Part shown: positions 26,793 to 33,870 of the stretch, piece by piece
How the letters are laid out: each line of letters opens with the position of its first letter
How positions within the stretch are numbered: the stretch's first letter is position 1
Assembly: GCA_002450015.1 (NCBI GenBank)
Contig: DJYG01000037.1
Span: 21,498-85,497, forward strand
Origin: Cyanobacteria bacterium UBA6984
GTDB taxonomy: Bacteria; Cyanobacteriota; Vampirovibrionia; Gastranaerophilales; Gastranaerophilaceae
Length of the DNA: 64,000 nucleotides
Reading direction: 5' to 3'
Program-made: the position numbers and the translations under genes
The notes under the pieces: generated by a model
Database searches by the model: none
What the model saw: the letters and a program-made list of their open reading frames with translations, nothing else
Told to the model about the DNA's origin: nothing

Positions 26793-28034
26793 ATGGCTAA
26801 ATTTATAAAAGGTAAAAATAGATTAAAAGATTTAATTTATATACAAGAAAATAAACCTTGCAGTGAAAATGCGATTGATGGCATGATTCGTTCTATGCTT
26901 GAGCCGTTATTTGAAAGTCCTGAAGAAAAAGGTGTAGTTTTATATCGTTTTAAAAATGAAAATAAATATTCAGGTCTTTTAAGAAGACTTGGTTATACAG
27001 CTGTTGATGTTTATAATTTTTCAGATGGTTCAGAAATCTTAAAAGAAAATATATGGGAAGATACCCAATTTTTATATGTATTAACAGGCAGATACGGTGC
27101 AAGCTTTGTATATGATTTTGAAACAGAATCAGTAGAAAATTTTGCAGGTTATTATCTGTTATATAACTCAGTTAATTTAAGAGATTCTTTCGAGATAATT
27201 GAAGAAAATTGCACACAAGATATTTCTGCATACAAAGAACAATATAAACCTGATAGACGTGATAACTTGTTAATGAATGCATCTATAAGAAAAGTAGTAG
27301 ATTTAATGAGTGAAACAACTCAAGAAGCAATGATAGCTGATATTGAAAAAGATGCATTGACTAAAAGCGATGATTTAGCAAAAAGATTAGAATTTATAAA
27401 TTCCAAATCAAGATATGTTGTTCACGAAATCAGAAATCAACTTTCTATATGCGAATTATACGCAAATATTATAGAAAAACACTGTGAATTAAAAGATAAC
27501 GTTGATTGTACAAATGCTGTTGATTGCATAAAAACAGCAGTGAAAATTGCGAATAGTGCGTTAATGGATTTGAAATCTTTAGATAATAAAGATTTGCAGG
27601 TTTATAATGTAGAAAATTTAATTGAAAAAGCAATACTTTTATCAAAAGTATATGCAAATGGCAAAAATATAGTCTTTAAGACTAATTTTGATGACAAAAA
27701 CAGTTCTATTTTTGCTGATGAATCAAAATTTTTAGCAGCATTAGTAAACATAATAAAAAACGCAATAGAGGCGATTGAAGATAGTGGTGAAGTTTCTGTT
27801 TCAACAAGTATAAAAGAAGATTTTATCTCAATAGTAGTATCTAACAACGGTGTAAAAATTCCACAAGAAGTTCAACAAAAAATCTTTTCTGACGGTTTTA
27901 CAACAAAAACTTTTGGTAGTGGTATTGGCCTGTATGTATGCAGGCAAACATTAGAAGAACAATTTGCAAGACTGGAGCTTATAAAGTCGGACGATGATTC
28001 GACAGAATTTGAAATTCTTGTAAGTATGGTATAA
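26793..28034 (+). CDS. sensor histidine kinase
   Basis: Protein of 413 residues from ATG 26793 (a GTG at 26784 is possible; neither has a strong ribosome site). It has no transmembrane segment. An N-terminal about 190-residue region of unknown fold is followed by an H-box VVHEIRNQLS (His about 211), an N-box NIIKNAIEAIEDSGE, and GSGIGLYVC in the ATP lid. The G1 box reads SNNGVKI, so Asn replaces the more usual Asp. It is a soluble kinase likely partnered with the regulator at 25970 and ends 10 nt before flgB. Confidence 0.9.
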   Translation: MAKFIKGKNRLKDLIYIQENKPCSENAIDGMIRSMLEPLFESPEEKGVVLYRFKNENKYSGLLRRLGYTAVDVYNFSDGSEILKENIWEDTQFLYVLTGRYGASFVYDFETESVENFAGYYLLYNSVNLRDSFEIIEENCTQDISAYKEQYKPDRRDNLLMNASIRKVVDLMSETTQEAMIADIEKDALTKSDDLAKRLEFINSKSRYVVHEIRNQLSICELYANIIEKHCELKDNVDCTNAVDCIKTAVKIANSALMDLKSLDNKDLQVYNVENLIEKAILLSKVYANGKNIVFKTNFDDKNSSIFADESKFLAALVNIIKNAIEAIEDSGEVSVSTSIKEDFISIVVSNNGVKIPQEVQQKIFSDGFTTKTFGSGIGLYVCRQTLEEQFARLELIKSDDDSTEFEILVSMV

Positions 28035-28044
28035 GGGTAAAAAA

Positions 28045-28542
28045 ATGGATATTTTATCATCAAGAACATCAAATATAACACAATTGGCTATGGACGGCTT
28101 AATGGAGCGTCAAAGAGCAATCAGTGCAAATGTTGCAAACGTTGAAACTCCGGGGTATGTGAGAAAAGAAGTTGCTTTTGAATCTCAACTTTCAGAAATC
28201 ATCGAAAAAGAGGATTTAAAAGATTACATAAAAGGGCAAAATAGTATTAAACCAAAACCGATAACTTACGATGATTTTATGCAAATGCAAACAAATCAGG
28301 AATACAAACGTCCACTGACATTTCAGGAAAAAAGATATTTAATTTCGAATTCATACGGACAATATGACCCTCAAGTTATGGATGATGTATTTTCAGAAGG
28401 AACTCAAGACGGAAATAATGTGGAACTGGAGCGTGAAATGATGGATTTGAATAAAAACGGTACGAGATTTGTTGTTTTATCAAATCTGGAGAAAAAATAT
28501 TTTAGCGGACTGGCAGAAGTTATCAGAGATAACGTACAATAA
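28045..28542 (+). CDS. flgB: flagellar basal-body rod protein FlgB
   Basis: Protein of 165 residues with the rod-protein N-terminus ITQLAMDGLMERQRAISANVANVETPGY and a C-terminal ELEREMMDLNKNGTRFVVLSN helix that fit FlgB. The NVANVETPGY motif is diagnostic of rod/hook proteins. It forms part of the proximal rod in the periplasm after export by the flagellar type III system. It is longer than E. coli FlgB (138) because of a mid-domain insertion. First gene of flgB-flgC-fliE, immediately downstream of the kinase. Confidence 0.94.
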   Translation: MDILSSRTSNITQLAMDGLMERQRAISANVANVETPGYVRKEVAFESQLSEIIEKEDLKDYIKGQNSIKPKPITYDDFMQMQTNQEYKRPLTFQEKRYLISNSYGQYDPQVMDDVFSEGTQDGNNVELEREMMDLNKNGTRFVVLSNLEKKYFSGLAEVIRDNVQ

Positions 28543-28566
28543 AAATAAAAAGACAGGGTGGGGAAA

Positions 28567-29073
28567 ATGAGTCTTAATACATTTGATATAGCAGCTTCAG
28601 GAATGACTGCTCAAAGAATAAAAATGGATACGGTTGCAAGTAATATTGCTAATGTTAATACAACACGTAATCCTGATGGAAGTAAGGGTGTTTATGTCAA
28701 AAAATCGGTTAATTTCAGAGCGATATATGAAGATGAGCTTTCAAGAGGTGCAAGAAATTTTGCTGCAAATTCAACCGATGCAAGATTTAATCCAATGTCA
28801 GGAAGATTTGAAATTAATACAGGTATAGCTCTAAATCAAGGTCTGGTATCGAATGGAGTTAGGGTAGAGTCTATTCAAGAAACAGATGAACCTACAAAAT
28901 TAATATACGACCCAAATCACCCTGATGCAGATGCTGAAGGTTATGTTGAACTTCCGAATATTAATATTGTTGAAGAAATGGTTGATATGGTGTCAGCTTC
29001 AAAAGCTTATGAGGCAAATTCAGTTGTTGCGGAAAACATTAAAACAATGATTCAATCTGCAATGAATATTTAG
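28567..29073 (+). CDS. flgC: flagellar basal-body rod protein FlgC
   Basis: Protein of 168 residues starting at ATG 28567, just after GGGTGGGG. The N-terminus FDIAASGMTAQRIKMDTVASNIANVNTTRN and the C-terminus NIVEEMVDMVSASKAYEANSVVAENIKTM are the paired coiled-coil ends of FlgC. The length is a little over the usual 135-150. It assembles next to FlgB in the rod. A GTG at 28558 in the same frame lies in the ribosome site and is unlikely to be the start. Confidence 0.95.
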   Translation: MSLNTFDIAASGMTAQRIKMDTVASNIANVNTTRNPDGSKGVYVKKSVNFRAIYEDELSRGARNFAANSTDARFNPMSGRFEINTGIALNQGLVSNGVRVESIQETDEPTKLIYDPNHPDADAEGYVELPNINIVEEMVDMVSASKAYEANSVVAENIKTMIQSAMNI

Positions 29074-29095
29074 TTAATAAGAAGGTGTGTGAAAA

Positions 29096-29527
29096 ATGCA
29101 ATTTAATACAATAAATACAATGCAAGGATTTCAAACTCAGTTTAATCCAATTCAAAATTATAATAATTTCTTAAAGGGAAATGCGTCTTTACAAGTTAAT
29201 AACGATTTTCAGAACGATTTTGACAGAATGCTTCAGAATGAAATGAAAGCTGAAGAAGCTGCATCAAAAAGACCTGTTTATGATGCAGATAATGCAGCAG
29301 GTTTAATGAATTCAATAGAACGAGCATTTAGCAACGGTTTAAATGATGTCAATGAAAAGAAAATGCAGTTAAATATGATGCAAGAGGCTTTTGCAAGAGG
29401 AGAAGATGTAAGCATTCATGATTTGATGATTGCAAGTGAAAAATCTGCATTAAGCATGCAAATGGCAATGCAAATTAGAAATAAAATGATTTCTGCATAT
29501 ACAGATTTGAAAAATATGAGTATATAA
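29096..29527 (+). CDS. fliE: flagellar hook-basal body complex protein FliE
   Basis: Protein of 143 residues. The C-terminal about 90 residues (from FDRMLQNEMKAEEAA through ARGEDVSIHDLMIASEKSALSMQMAMQIRNK) match FliE, which joins the MS ring to the rod; the N-terminal about 45 residues are Asn/Gln-rich and extra compared with the usual 100-residue protein. An AGAAGGTGTGTG stretch precedes the ATG. It closes the flgB-flgC-fliE group. Confidence 0.93.
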   Translation: MQFNTINTMQGFQTQFNPIQNYNNFLKGNASLQVNNDFQNDFDRMLQNEMKAEEAASKRPVYDADNAAGLMNSIERAFSNGLNDVNEKKMQLNMMQEAFARGEDVSIHDLMIASEKSALSMQMAMQIRNKMISAYTDLKNMSI

Positions 29528-29563
29528 AATTTTGTGATAAAATAATCTCGAAAAGAGGTATTT

Positions 29564-30871
29564 ATGACGAAAGTTGCACTAATCAATCACGGCTGTGCTA
29601 AAAATTTAGTTGATGCAGAACTTATGCTTGGTATTTTAGCAGAAAAAGGTTACGAAATTACTCTTGATGAAGATGATGCAGAAGTTGTTGTTGTAAATAC
29701 TTGTTCTTTTATTCATGATGCTGAAAAAGAATCCGTTGATACTATTTTAGAGCTGGTTAATAAGAATAAAAAAGTCGTAATTACCGGCTGTCTTCCTCAA
29801 AAACATAAAGAAGAATTGAAAGAGGCTATACCTGAGGTGGTTGCTATGCTAGGAACTACTGATTTTACTCAAATAGCAGAAATAGTAGATAATTTAATAA
29901 AAACAGATTTTCAATATATTTCTGATGTGTCTGAATTTCCGACATATTGTTACCCTGAAACGGTTGAACGTCAACAAATAACTGTTGGTTCAAGTTCATA
30001 TATAAAAATTGCTGATGGGTGTAATTATAATTGCGGGTATTGCATAATTCCTAAATTGAGAGGTAAATGTCATTCAAGGAAAATTGAAGATGTTGTGCAA
30101 GAGGCAAATAAACTTGCAAATAAAGGTGTAACAGAAATAGTTTTAATTGCTCAAGATACGACAAGTTATGGTGTAGATTTATACGGAAAACCTGCATTGG
30201 CTCAGCTTTTAGAAGAACTAAATAAAATAGAAAATATTTCTTGGATACGAATAATGTATGCTTATCCTACAAATGTTAGTGATGAATTATTAGAAAAAAT
30301 TGCAACATTAGACAAGGTTGTTAAATATATTGATTTGCCGTTGCAACATTCAAATTTGGATGTTTTAAAGTCTATGTGTCGTCCTGCTTTTGATTACAGA
30401 GAATTGATTAAACATATAAGAGATAAAGTTCCCAATATAGCTATAAGAACAGCATTTATTGTAGGTTATCCTGGAGAAACAGAAGAACAATTTGAAGATT
30501 TATATGATTTTGTAAAAGATGTTAAGTTTGATAAAATGGGTGTTTTTGAATATTCAAGAGAAAAAGGCACAATTTCATATTCAATGAAAAATCAAGTTCC
30601 TGCAAAGGTCAAAAAAGCACGATATAAAAAATTAATGGAACTTCAACAAAAAATATCAAATGAAATAAATCAAAAATATATTGGGAAAAGTTTATCCTGC
30701 ATAATTGAAGGCTATACAGATGATGGATTTGTATTTGCAAGAAGTGAACATGATGCTCCTGAAATAGATGGTATGGTATATATAAAAACTGATAAACAAG
30801 TTGTTCCCGGTGATATAGAATTAGTTAAAATAACATCAGCTTCCGAATATGATTTATACGGAGAAGTGTAG
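29564..30871 (+). CDS. rimO: ribosomal protein S12 methylthiotransferase
   Basis: Protein of 435 residues with three regions: the N-terminal UPF0004 domain with Cys in GCAKNLVDAE, VNTCSF and TGCLPQ; a radical SAM domain with CNYNCGYC (about 153-160); and a C-terminal TRAM domain (about 370-435). NLVDAE together with IADGCNYNCGYC favours RimO over MiaB. It adds a methylthio group to an Asp of ribosomal protein S12 using two [4Fe-4S] clusters. An AGAGG site precedes the ATG; it follows fliE by 36 nt. Confidence 0.95.
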   Translation: MTKVALINHGCAKNLVDAELMLGILAEKGYEITLDEDDAEVVVVNTCSFIHDAEKESVDTILELVNKNKKVVITGCLPQKHKEELKEAIPEVVAMLGTTDFTQIAEIVDNLIKTDFQYISDVSEFPTYCYPETVERQQITVGSSSYIKIADGCNYNCGYCIIPKLRGKCHSRKIEDVVQEANKLANKGVTEIVLIAQDTTSYGVDLYGKPALAQLLEELNKIENISWIRIMYAYPTNVSDELLEKIATLDKVVKYIDLPLQHSNLDVLKSMCRPAFDYRELIKHIRDKVPNIAIRTAFIVGYPGETEEQFEDLYDFVKDVKFDKMGVFEYSREKGTISYSMKNQVPAKVKKARYKKLMELQQKISNEINQKYIGKSLSCIIEGYTDDGFVFARSEHDAPEIDGMVYIKTDKQVVPGDIELVKITSASEYDLYGEV

Positions 30872-30901
30872 TATAAAAACTTTAAATTAGTATGTTTTAG
30901 T

Positions 30902-30926
30902 TATAATGTAACAATTTTGTTACATT
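30902..30926 (+). promoter_or_regulatory. TATAAT followed by a perfect inverted repeat
   Basis: TATAAT (30902-30907) overlaps the start of an inverted repeat AATGTAACAA / TTGTTACATT (30905-30914 and 30917-30926, 2-nt centre). No T run follows, so it looks like an operator at the start of the transcript for the modular gene cluster that begins at 31061. The remaining 135 bp up to the gene hold no gene I can support. Confidence 0.4.
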
Positions 30927-31060
30927 GTGTGATGGTTGATTTTAATGGGTTTAAACCTCTTATATAACATGGTTTTAGCATAACATGGCAATTATTTTTA
31001 ATAAAAATACTTTAAATAGATACGAGAGATATATTTGTATTTTAAGAGGATTTTTAATTA

Positions 31061-32038
31061 ATGACAGCAGATTTTGCATCTAATATGAGTATGATGTTTG
31101 CACTAAACAATTTTACAAACGGTGCATATAAATATCAATATCCGACAATAAACGGTGTTTCAAATGCATATATGAATCCAGAGATAATGAGTTCTATCCC
31201 ATCAATATTTCAGCAAGCTGTTGTTCTTGCTAATGCAGGAAACATGGGTAATTATGCTAATTTAACAAATTCTGATGTATTGAATATGTCTTTATCTAAA
31301 CCTCTATGGATGCAGGCAGTTTCAAATCAAACATATACTCCGCAAGTTGATTTTACAAGATTATACACATACAATCCGTTTGCTGTAAATAATGGTTCTA
31401 CAACTACAGTAGGAAGTTCGCAAGCAGGTAGCGTAACAAATCTGTTTAATCAGCCAACAGTAAAAAATCAAGAACTTGCAAATGAATTGAATAAATTTGG
31501 TATTTCTTCAACAGGTGATGAAGAAAAAGATAAAAAAGCTTTAGAAAAAGCAAAAGCCGGTGAAACAAAAGTAAAAAAAGAAGCAGCAAAAATAGCAGAA
31601 GACTTGTATGATGCAATGAAGGGTGCAGGTACAAAGAACGATAAACTTCAAGCTGCAATTAATAAAATTAACAAAAATAATGTAATAGAAGTAATGGAAG
31701 CTTGGAATTCAAACTTCGCAGATGCTATGGGTGGAGATACCTTGTTGGAAGCGGTTCAAGGTGAACATCATACAGGATGGTTCGGCAACACTCAAGAAAA
31801 ACAGGAAAATGCAATATTAAAAGCTTTAACAGATAGGGCAGAAGATGAAAAACGCGGGCTTGGTTTGGATACTGAAGCTGCATCTGCAAGAGCAAAAGTA
31901 AATTCTGAACATAGTGCAATGTTTACATCAGATGATACTGTAAAAACTTCAATAGAAAATCTTGCAAAACAAATTAAAGATAAAGAAAATTCGATTATAG
32001 CCGAAAAATATCAAAAAGCAGCGCAAAATAACAAATAG
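31061..32038 (+). CDS. modular protein with C-terminal annexin-like domain (cluster gene 1)
   Basis: Protein of 325 residues. The first about 150 residues are rich in Asn, Ser, Thr and Tyr with no recognised fold. From about 170 a charged helical domain follows: AEDLYDAMKGAGTKNDKLQA, then LLEAVQGEHHTGWFGNTQEK and ILKALTDRAEDEKRGLGLD. The LYDAMKGAGT pattern resembles the annexin repeat core (L..AMKG.GT), a calcium/phospholipid-binding unit; I offer that only as a resemblance. Almost the same domain, at about 90% of bases by eye, ends the next gene. No signal peptide is visible. An AGAGG site precedes the ATG. The function is unknown. Confidence 0.7.
   Translation: MTADFASNMSMMFALNNFTNGAYKYQYPTINGVSNAYMNPEIMSSIPSIFQQAVVLANAGNMGNYANLTNSDVLNMSLSKPLWMQAVSNQTYTPQVDFTRLYTYNPFAVNNGSTTTVGSSQAGSVTNLFNQPTVKNQELANELNKFGISSTGDEEKDKKALEKAKAGETKVKKEAAKIAEDLYDAMKGAGTKNDKLQAAINKINKNNVIEVMEAWNSNFADAMGGDTLLEAVQGEHHTGWFGNTQEKQENAILKALTDRAEDEKRGLGLDTEAASARAKVNSEHSAMFTSDDTVKTSIENLAKQIKDKENSIIAEKYQKAAQNNK
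31576..31990 (+). repeat. duplicated annexin-like coding segment, copy 1
   Basis: This stretch matches 32914-33325 at roughly nine bases in ten by eye, and the encoded domains differ at only a small number of residues. The flanking parts of the two genes are unrelated, so only the domain was copied or homogenised. Confidence 0.8.
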
Positions 32039-32069
32039 AAAATAGTAATAATATTTATAAGGAGAAAAA

Positions 32070-33368
32070 ATGAGCGTTCAATTATCACAATTGGCTTCCA
32101 GTTTAGGGTTTAAAGGTAAATTGCCAAAAGGAGCAACAGATATTACGAAAAATCCTGATGGATCGTACAAAATAACTGTTAACGGTCAAGACAAAAATTA
32201 TAATGCAGATGGCAGTGTATTTAGCGCTCCTGCAAAAGACAATGCTTCTGCCGCAGAGAATAATAACAGATCTCAAAGTACTCCTGCTGCTGACAATAAT
32301 AGCAAACCTCAAAACACACCGGTTGCCGATAATAGCAATAGTGGTAATGGTAACGGTAATGCAGATAATAACGGAAATTCAGGCAAAGCAGACAATAATT
32401 CTTCAATTTTTGGTAACCGTACATCAGTAACAGGAAGTTTTAATATAGATCCTGCAAAATTGGCTGCAACATCAATGAATTTGAATGGAATAGTAAATAT
32501 TGGTGCTGAAGTACCATTTGGCTTAGGTGGTATGATGAGTCAAGGTGCAATGCAGCAAAATATGCAAGATTTTATGAATTCTGTCAATTTTAATTTTGAT
32601 TTTAAAAATTTAGATTTATCTTCACCACAATTTGCAATACCTGGTTTTTATCCTTCAGGCACAACCCAAACACCAAGCGGAGGTACTTCGGTAACTGTTG
32701 ATGGAGCTACAAAAACCGTTGCGGAACTGGCTAAAGATGGAGGTTATGAAGAAACTGCTACTGATGGAGTCTATAAAAAGGGTGATAAATATTATAAGTA
32801 TGATGTAAATAAAAAAGAATTTGTAGAAGTTACAGCTGCTGAAGCTAAAAAAGCAAAAGAAGCTGATGAAGCAAAAGCAAATGAAGAAAAAGATTTAAAA
32901 GAAAAAGAAAAAGTTAAAAAAGAAGCAGCAAAAATAGCAGAAGATTTGTACGATGCAATGAAAGGTGCAGGAACAAAGAACGATAAACTTCAAGCAGCAA
33001 TTGATAAAATTAATAAAGATAATGTAATAGAAGTAATGGATGCTTGGGATTCAAACTTTGCCGATGCTATGGATGGTGAAAGTTTGCTGGAAGCAATACA
33101 AGGTGAGCATCATACAGGATGGTTTGGAAACACCCAAGAAAAACAAGAGAATGCAATTTTAAAAGCATTAACAGACAGGGCTGAAGATGAAAAACGCGGA
33201 CTTGGTTTAGATACCGAAGCAGCCGCTGCAAGAGCAAAAGTAAATTCCGAACATAGCGCAATGTTTACATCAGATGATACTGTAAGAACTTCAATAGAAA
33301 ATCTTGCAAAAAAAATTAGAGAAAAAGAAGGTGGAACAACTACGCCTTCAGCACCAACAACAACGTAA
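32070..33368 (+). CDS. modular protein with annexin-like C-terminus (cluster gene 2)
   Basis: Protein of 432 residues in four parts. Residues 1-55 are an N-terminal region with YKITVNGQDKNYNADGS. Residues about 56-120 are an Asn/Ser/Gly-rich linker. A glycine/aromatic module with FGLGGMMSQGAMQQNM and FNFDFKNLDLS (about 130-190) recurs in cluster gene 3. Then comes a DGVYKKGDKYYKYDVNKK unit and finally the annexin-like domain (about 283-420) shared with gene 1. Domains are joined by low-complexity linkers, as in secreted or surface modular proteins, although no signal peptide is seen. An AAGGAG site precedes the start. The function is unknown. Confidence 0.7.
   Translation: MSVQLSQLASSLGFKGKLPKGATDITKNPDGSYKITVNGQDKNYNADGSVFSAPAKDNASAAENNNRSQSTPAADNNSKPQNTPVADNSNSGNGNGNADNNGNSGKADNNSSIFGNRTSVTGSFNIDPAKLAATSMNLNGIVNIGAEVPFGLGGMMSQGAMQQNMQDFMNSVNFNFDFKNLDLSSPQFAIPGFYPSGTTQTPSGGTSVTVDGATKTVAELAKDGGYEETATDGVYKKGDKYYKYDVNKKEFVEVTAAEAKKAKEADEAKANEEKDLKEKEKVKKEAAKIAEDLYDAMKGAGTKNDKLQAAIDKINKDNVIEVMDAWDSNFADAMDGESLLEAIQGEHHTGWFGNTQEKQENAILKALTDRAEDEKRGLGLDTEAAAARAKVNSEHSAMFTSDDTVRTSIENLAKKIREKEGGTTTPSAPTTT
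32914..33325 (+). repeat. duplicated annexin-like coding segment, copy 2
   Basis: Second copy of the segment at 31576-31990, in the same orientation and about 1.3 kb downstream. Differences are mostly in third codon positions. Confidence 0.8.
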
Positions 33369-33390
33369 TACTATAATAAAATAATATATT

Positions 33391-33424
33391 AAAGTACGGT
33401 TTGTTTTTAAATAAACCGTACTTT
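33391..33424. terminator. bidirectional terminator
   Basis: AAAGTACGGTTT and AAACCGTACTTT form a perfect 12-bp stem with a 10-nt loop. It separates cluster gene 2 from the convergent small Cys protein. Confidence 0.8.
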
Positions 33425-33436
33425 GTATTGCAAAAT

Positions 33437-33655
33437 TTAATGAGTTCTTCTTGTTGTCGTATTTTCGAATATATTACGGGCATTGCTCATTGCAAGTGTT
33501 TTTAATGAGCACATTCCATAGTTTCTGTCAACAACACCAAGACTGGCTAATCTGTTTAATAATAATTCGTTTAAATCTTCAGGATTGATAAATAATGCAC
33601 AAGTTTTGTCACATATATCATTTTTAAACGGACATTTTCTAGAATTTTCATCCAT
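33437..33655 (-). CDS. small Cys-rich hypothetical protein
   Basis: Protein of 72 residues from the ATG complementary to 33653-33655; the frame stays open upstream, but that part overlaps the promoter region. It has an N-terminal cluster CPFKNDICDKTCALF and one more Cys (MCSLKTL), a spacing that suggests a zinc or Fe-S site. It lies on the opposite strand between cluster genes 2 and 3 and shares their divergent promoter region, so it may be a regulator or partner of the cluster (inference). No family is recognised. Confidence 0.55.
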   Translation of the reverse strand: MDENSRKCPFKNDICDKTCALFINPEDLNELLLNRLASLGVVDRNYGMCSLKTLAMSNARNIFENTTTRRTH

Positions 33656-33681
33656 ATAAAGTACTCTCCAAATTCTCAAAT

Positions 33682-33712
33682 TGATGTACAATGTAGCTAC
33701 ATCATAGTATAA
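33682..33712. promoter_or_regulatory. palindromic operator candidate in divergent promoter region
   Basis: ATGTAGCTACAT (33691-33702) is a perfect 12-bp palindrome nested inside TGATGTA / TACATCA (33682-33688 and 33698-33704). A TATAAT follows immediately at 33707-33712. TGTAC elements repeat further on, just before the gene at 33871. The region serves the minus-strand Cys protein and the plus-strand cluster gene 3. Confidence 0.5.
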
Positions 33713-33870
33713 TTTAAAAATAAAGTACAAATGTAAACAATTGTTAAAACATGAACTAAAACCCTGAAAATACATGCAATTTCAGGAGAGAAAATGTTTT
33801 TACATGAGTGTAGGCGTATAGGAAAAATACGTGTGAAGGAAATGTACTTAAATGTACAACGGAGGTGCTT

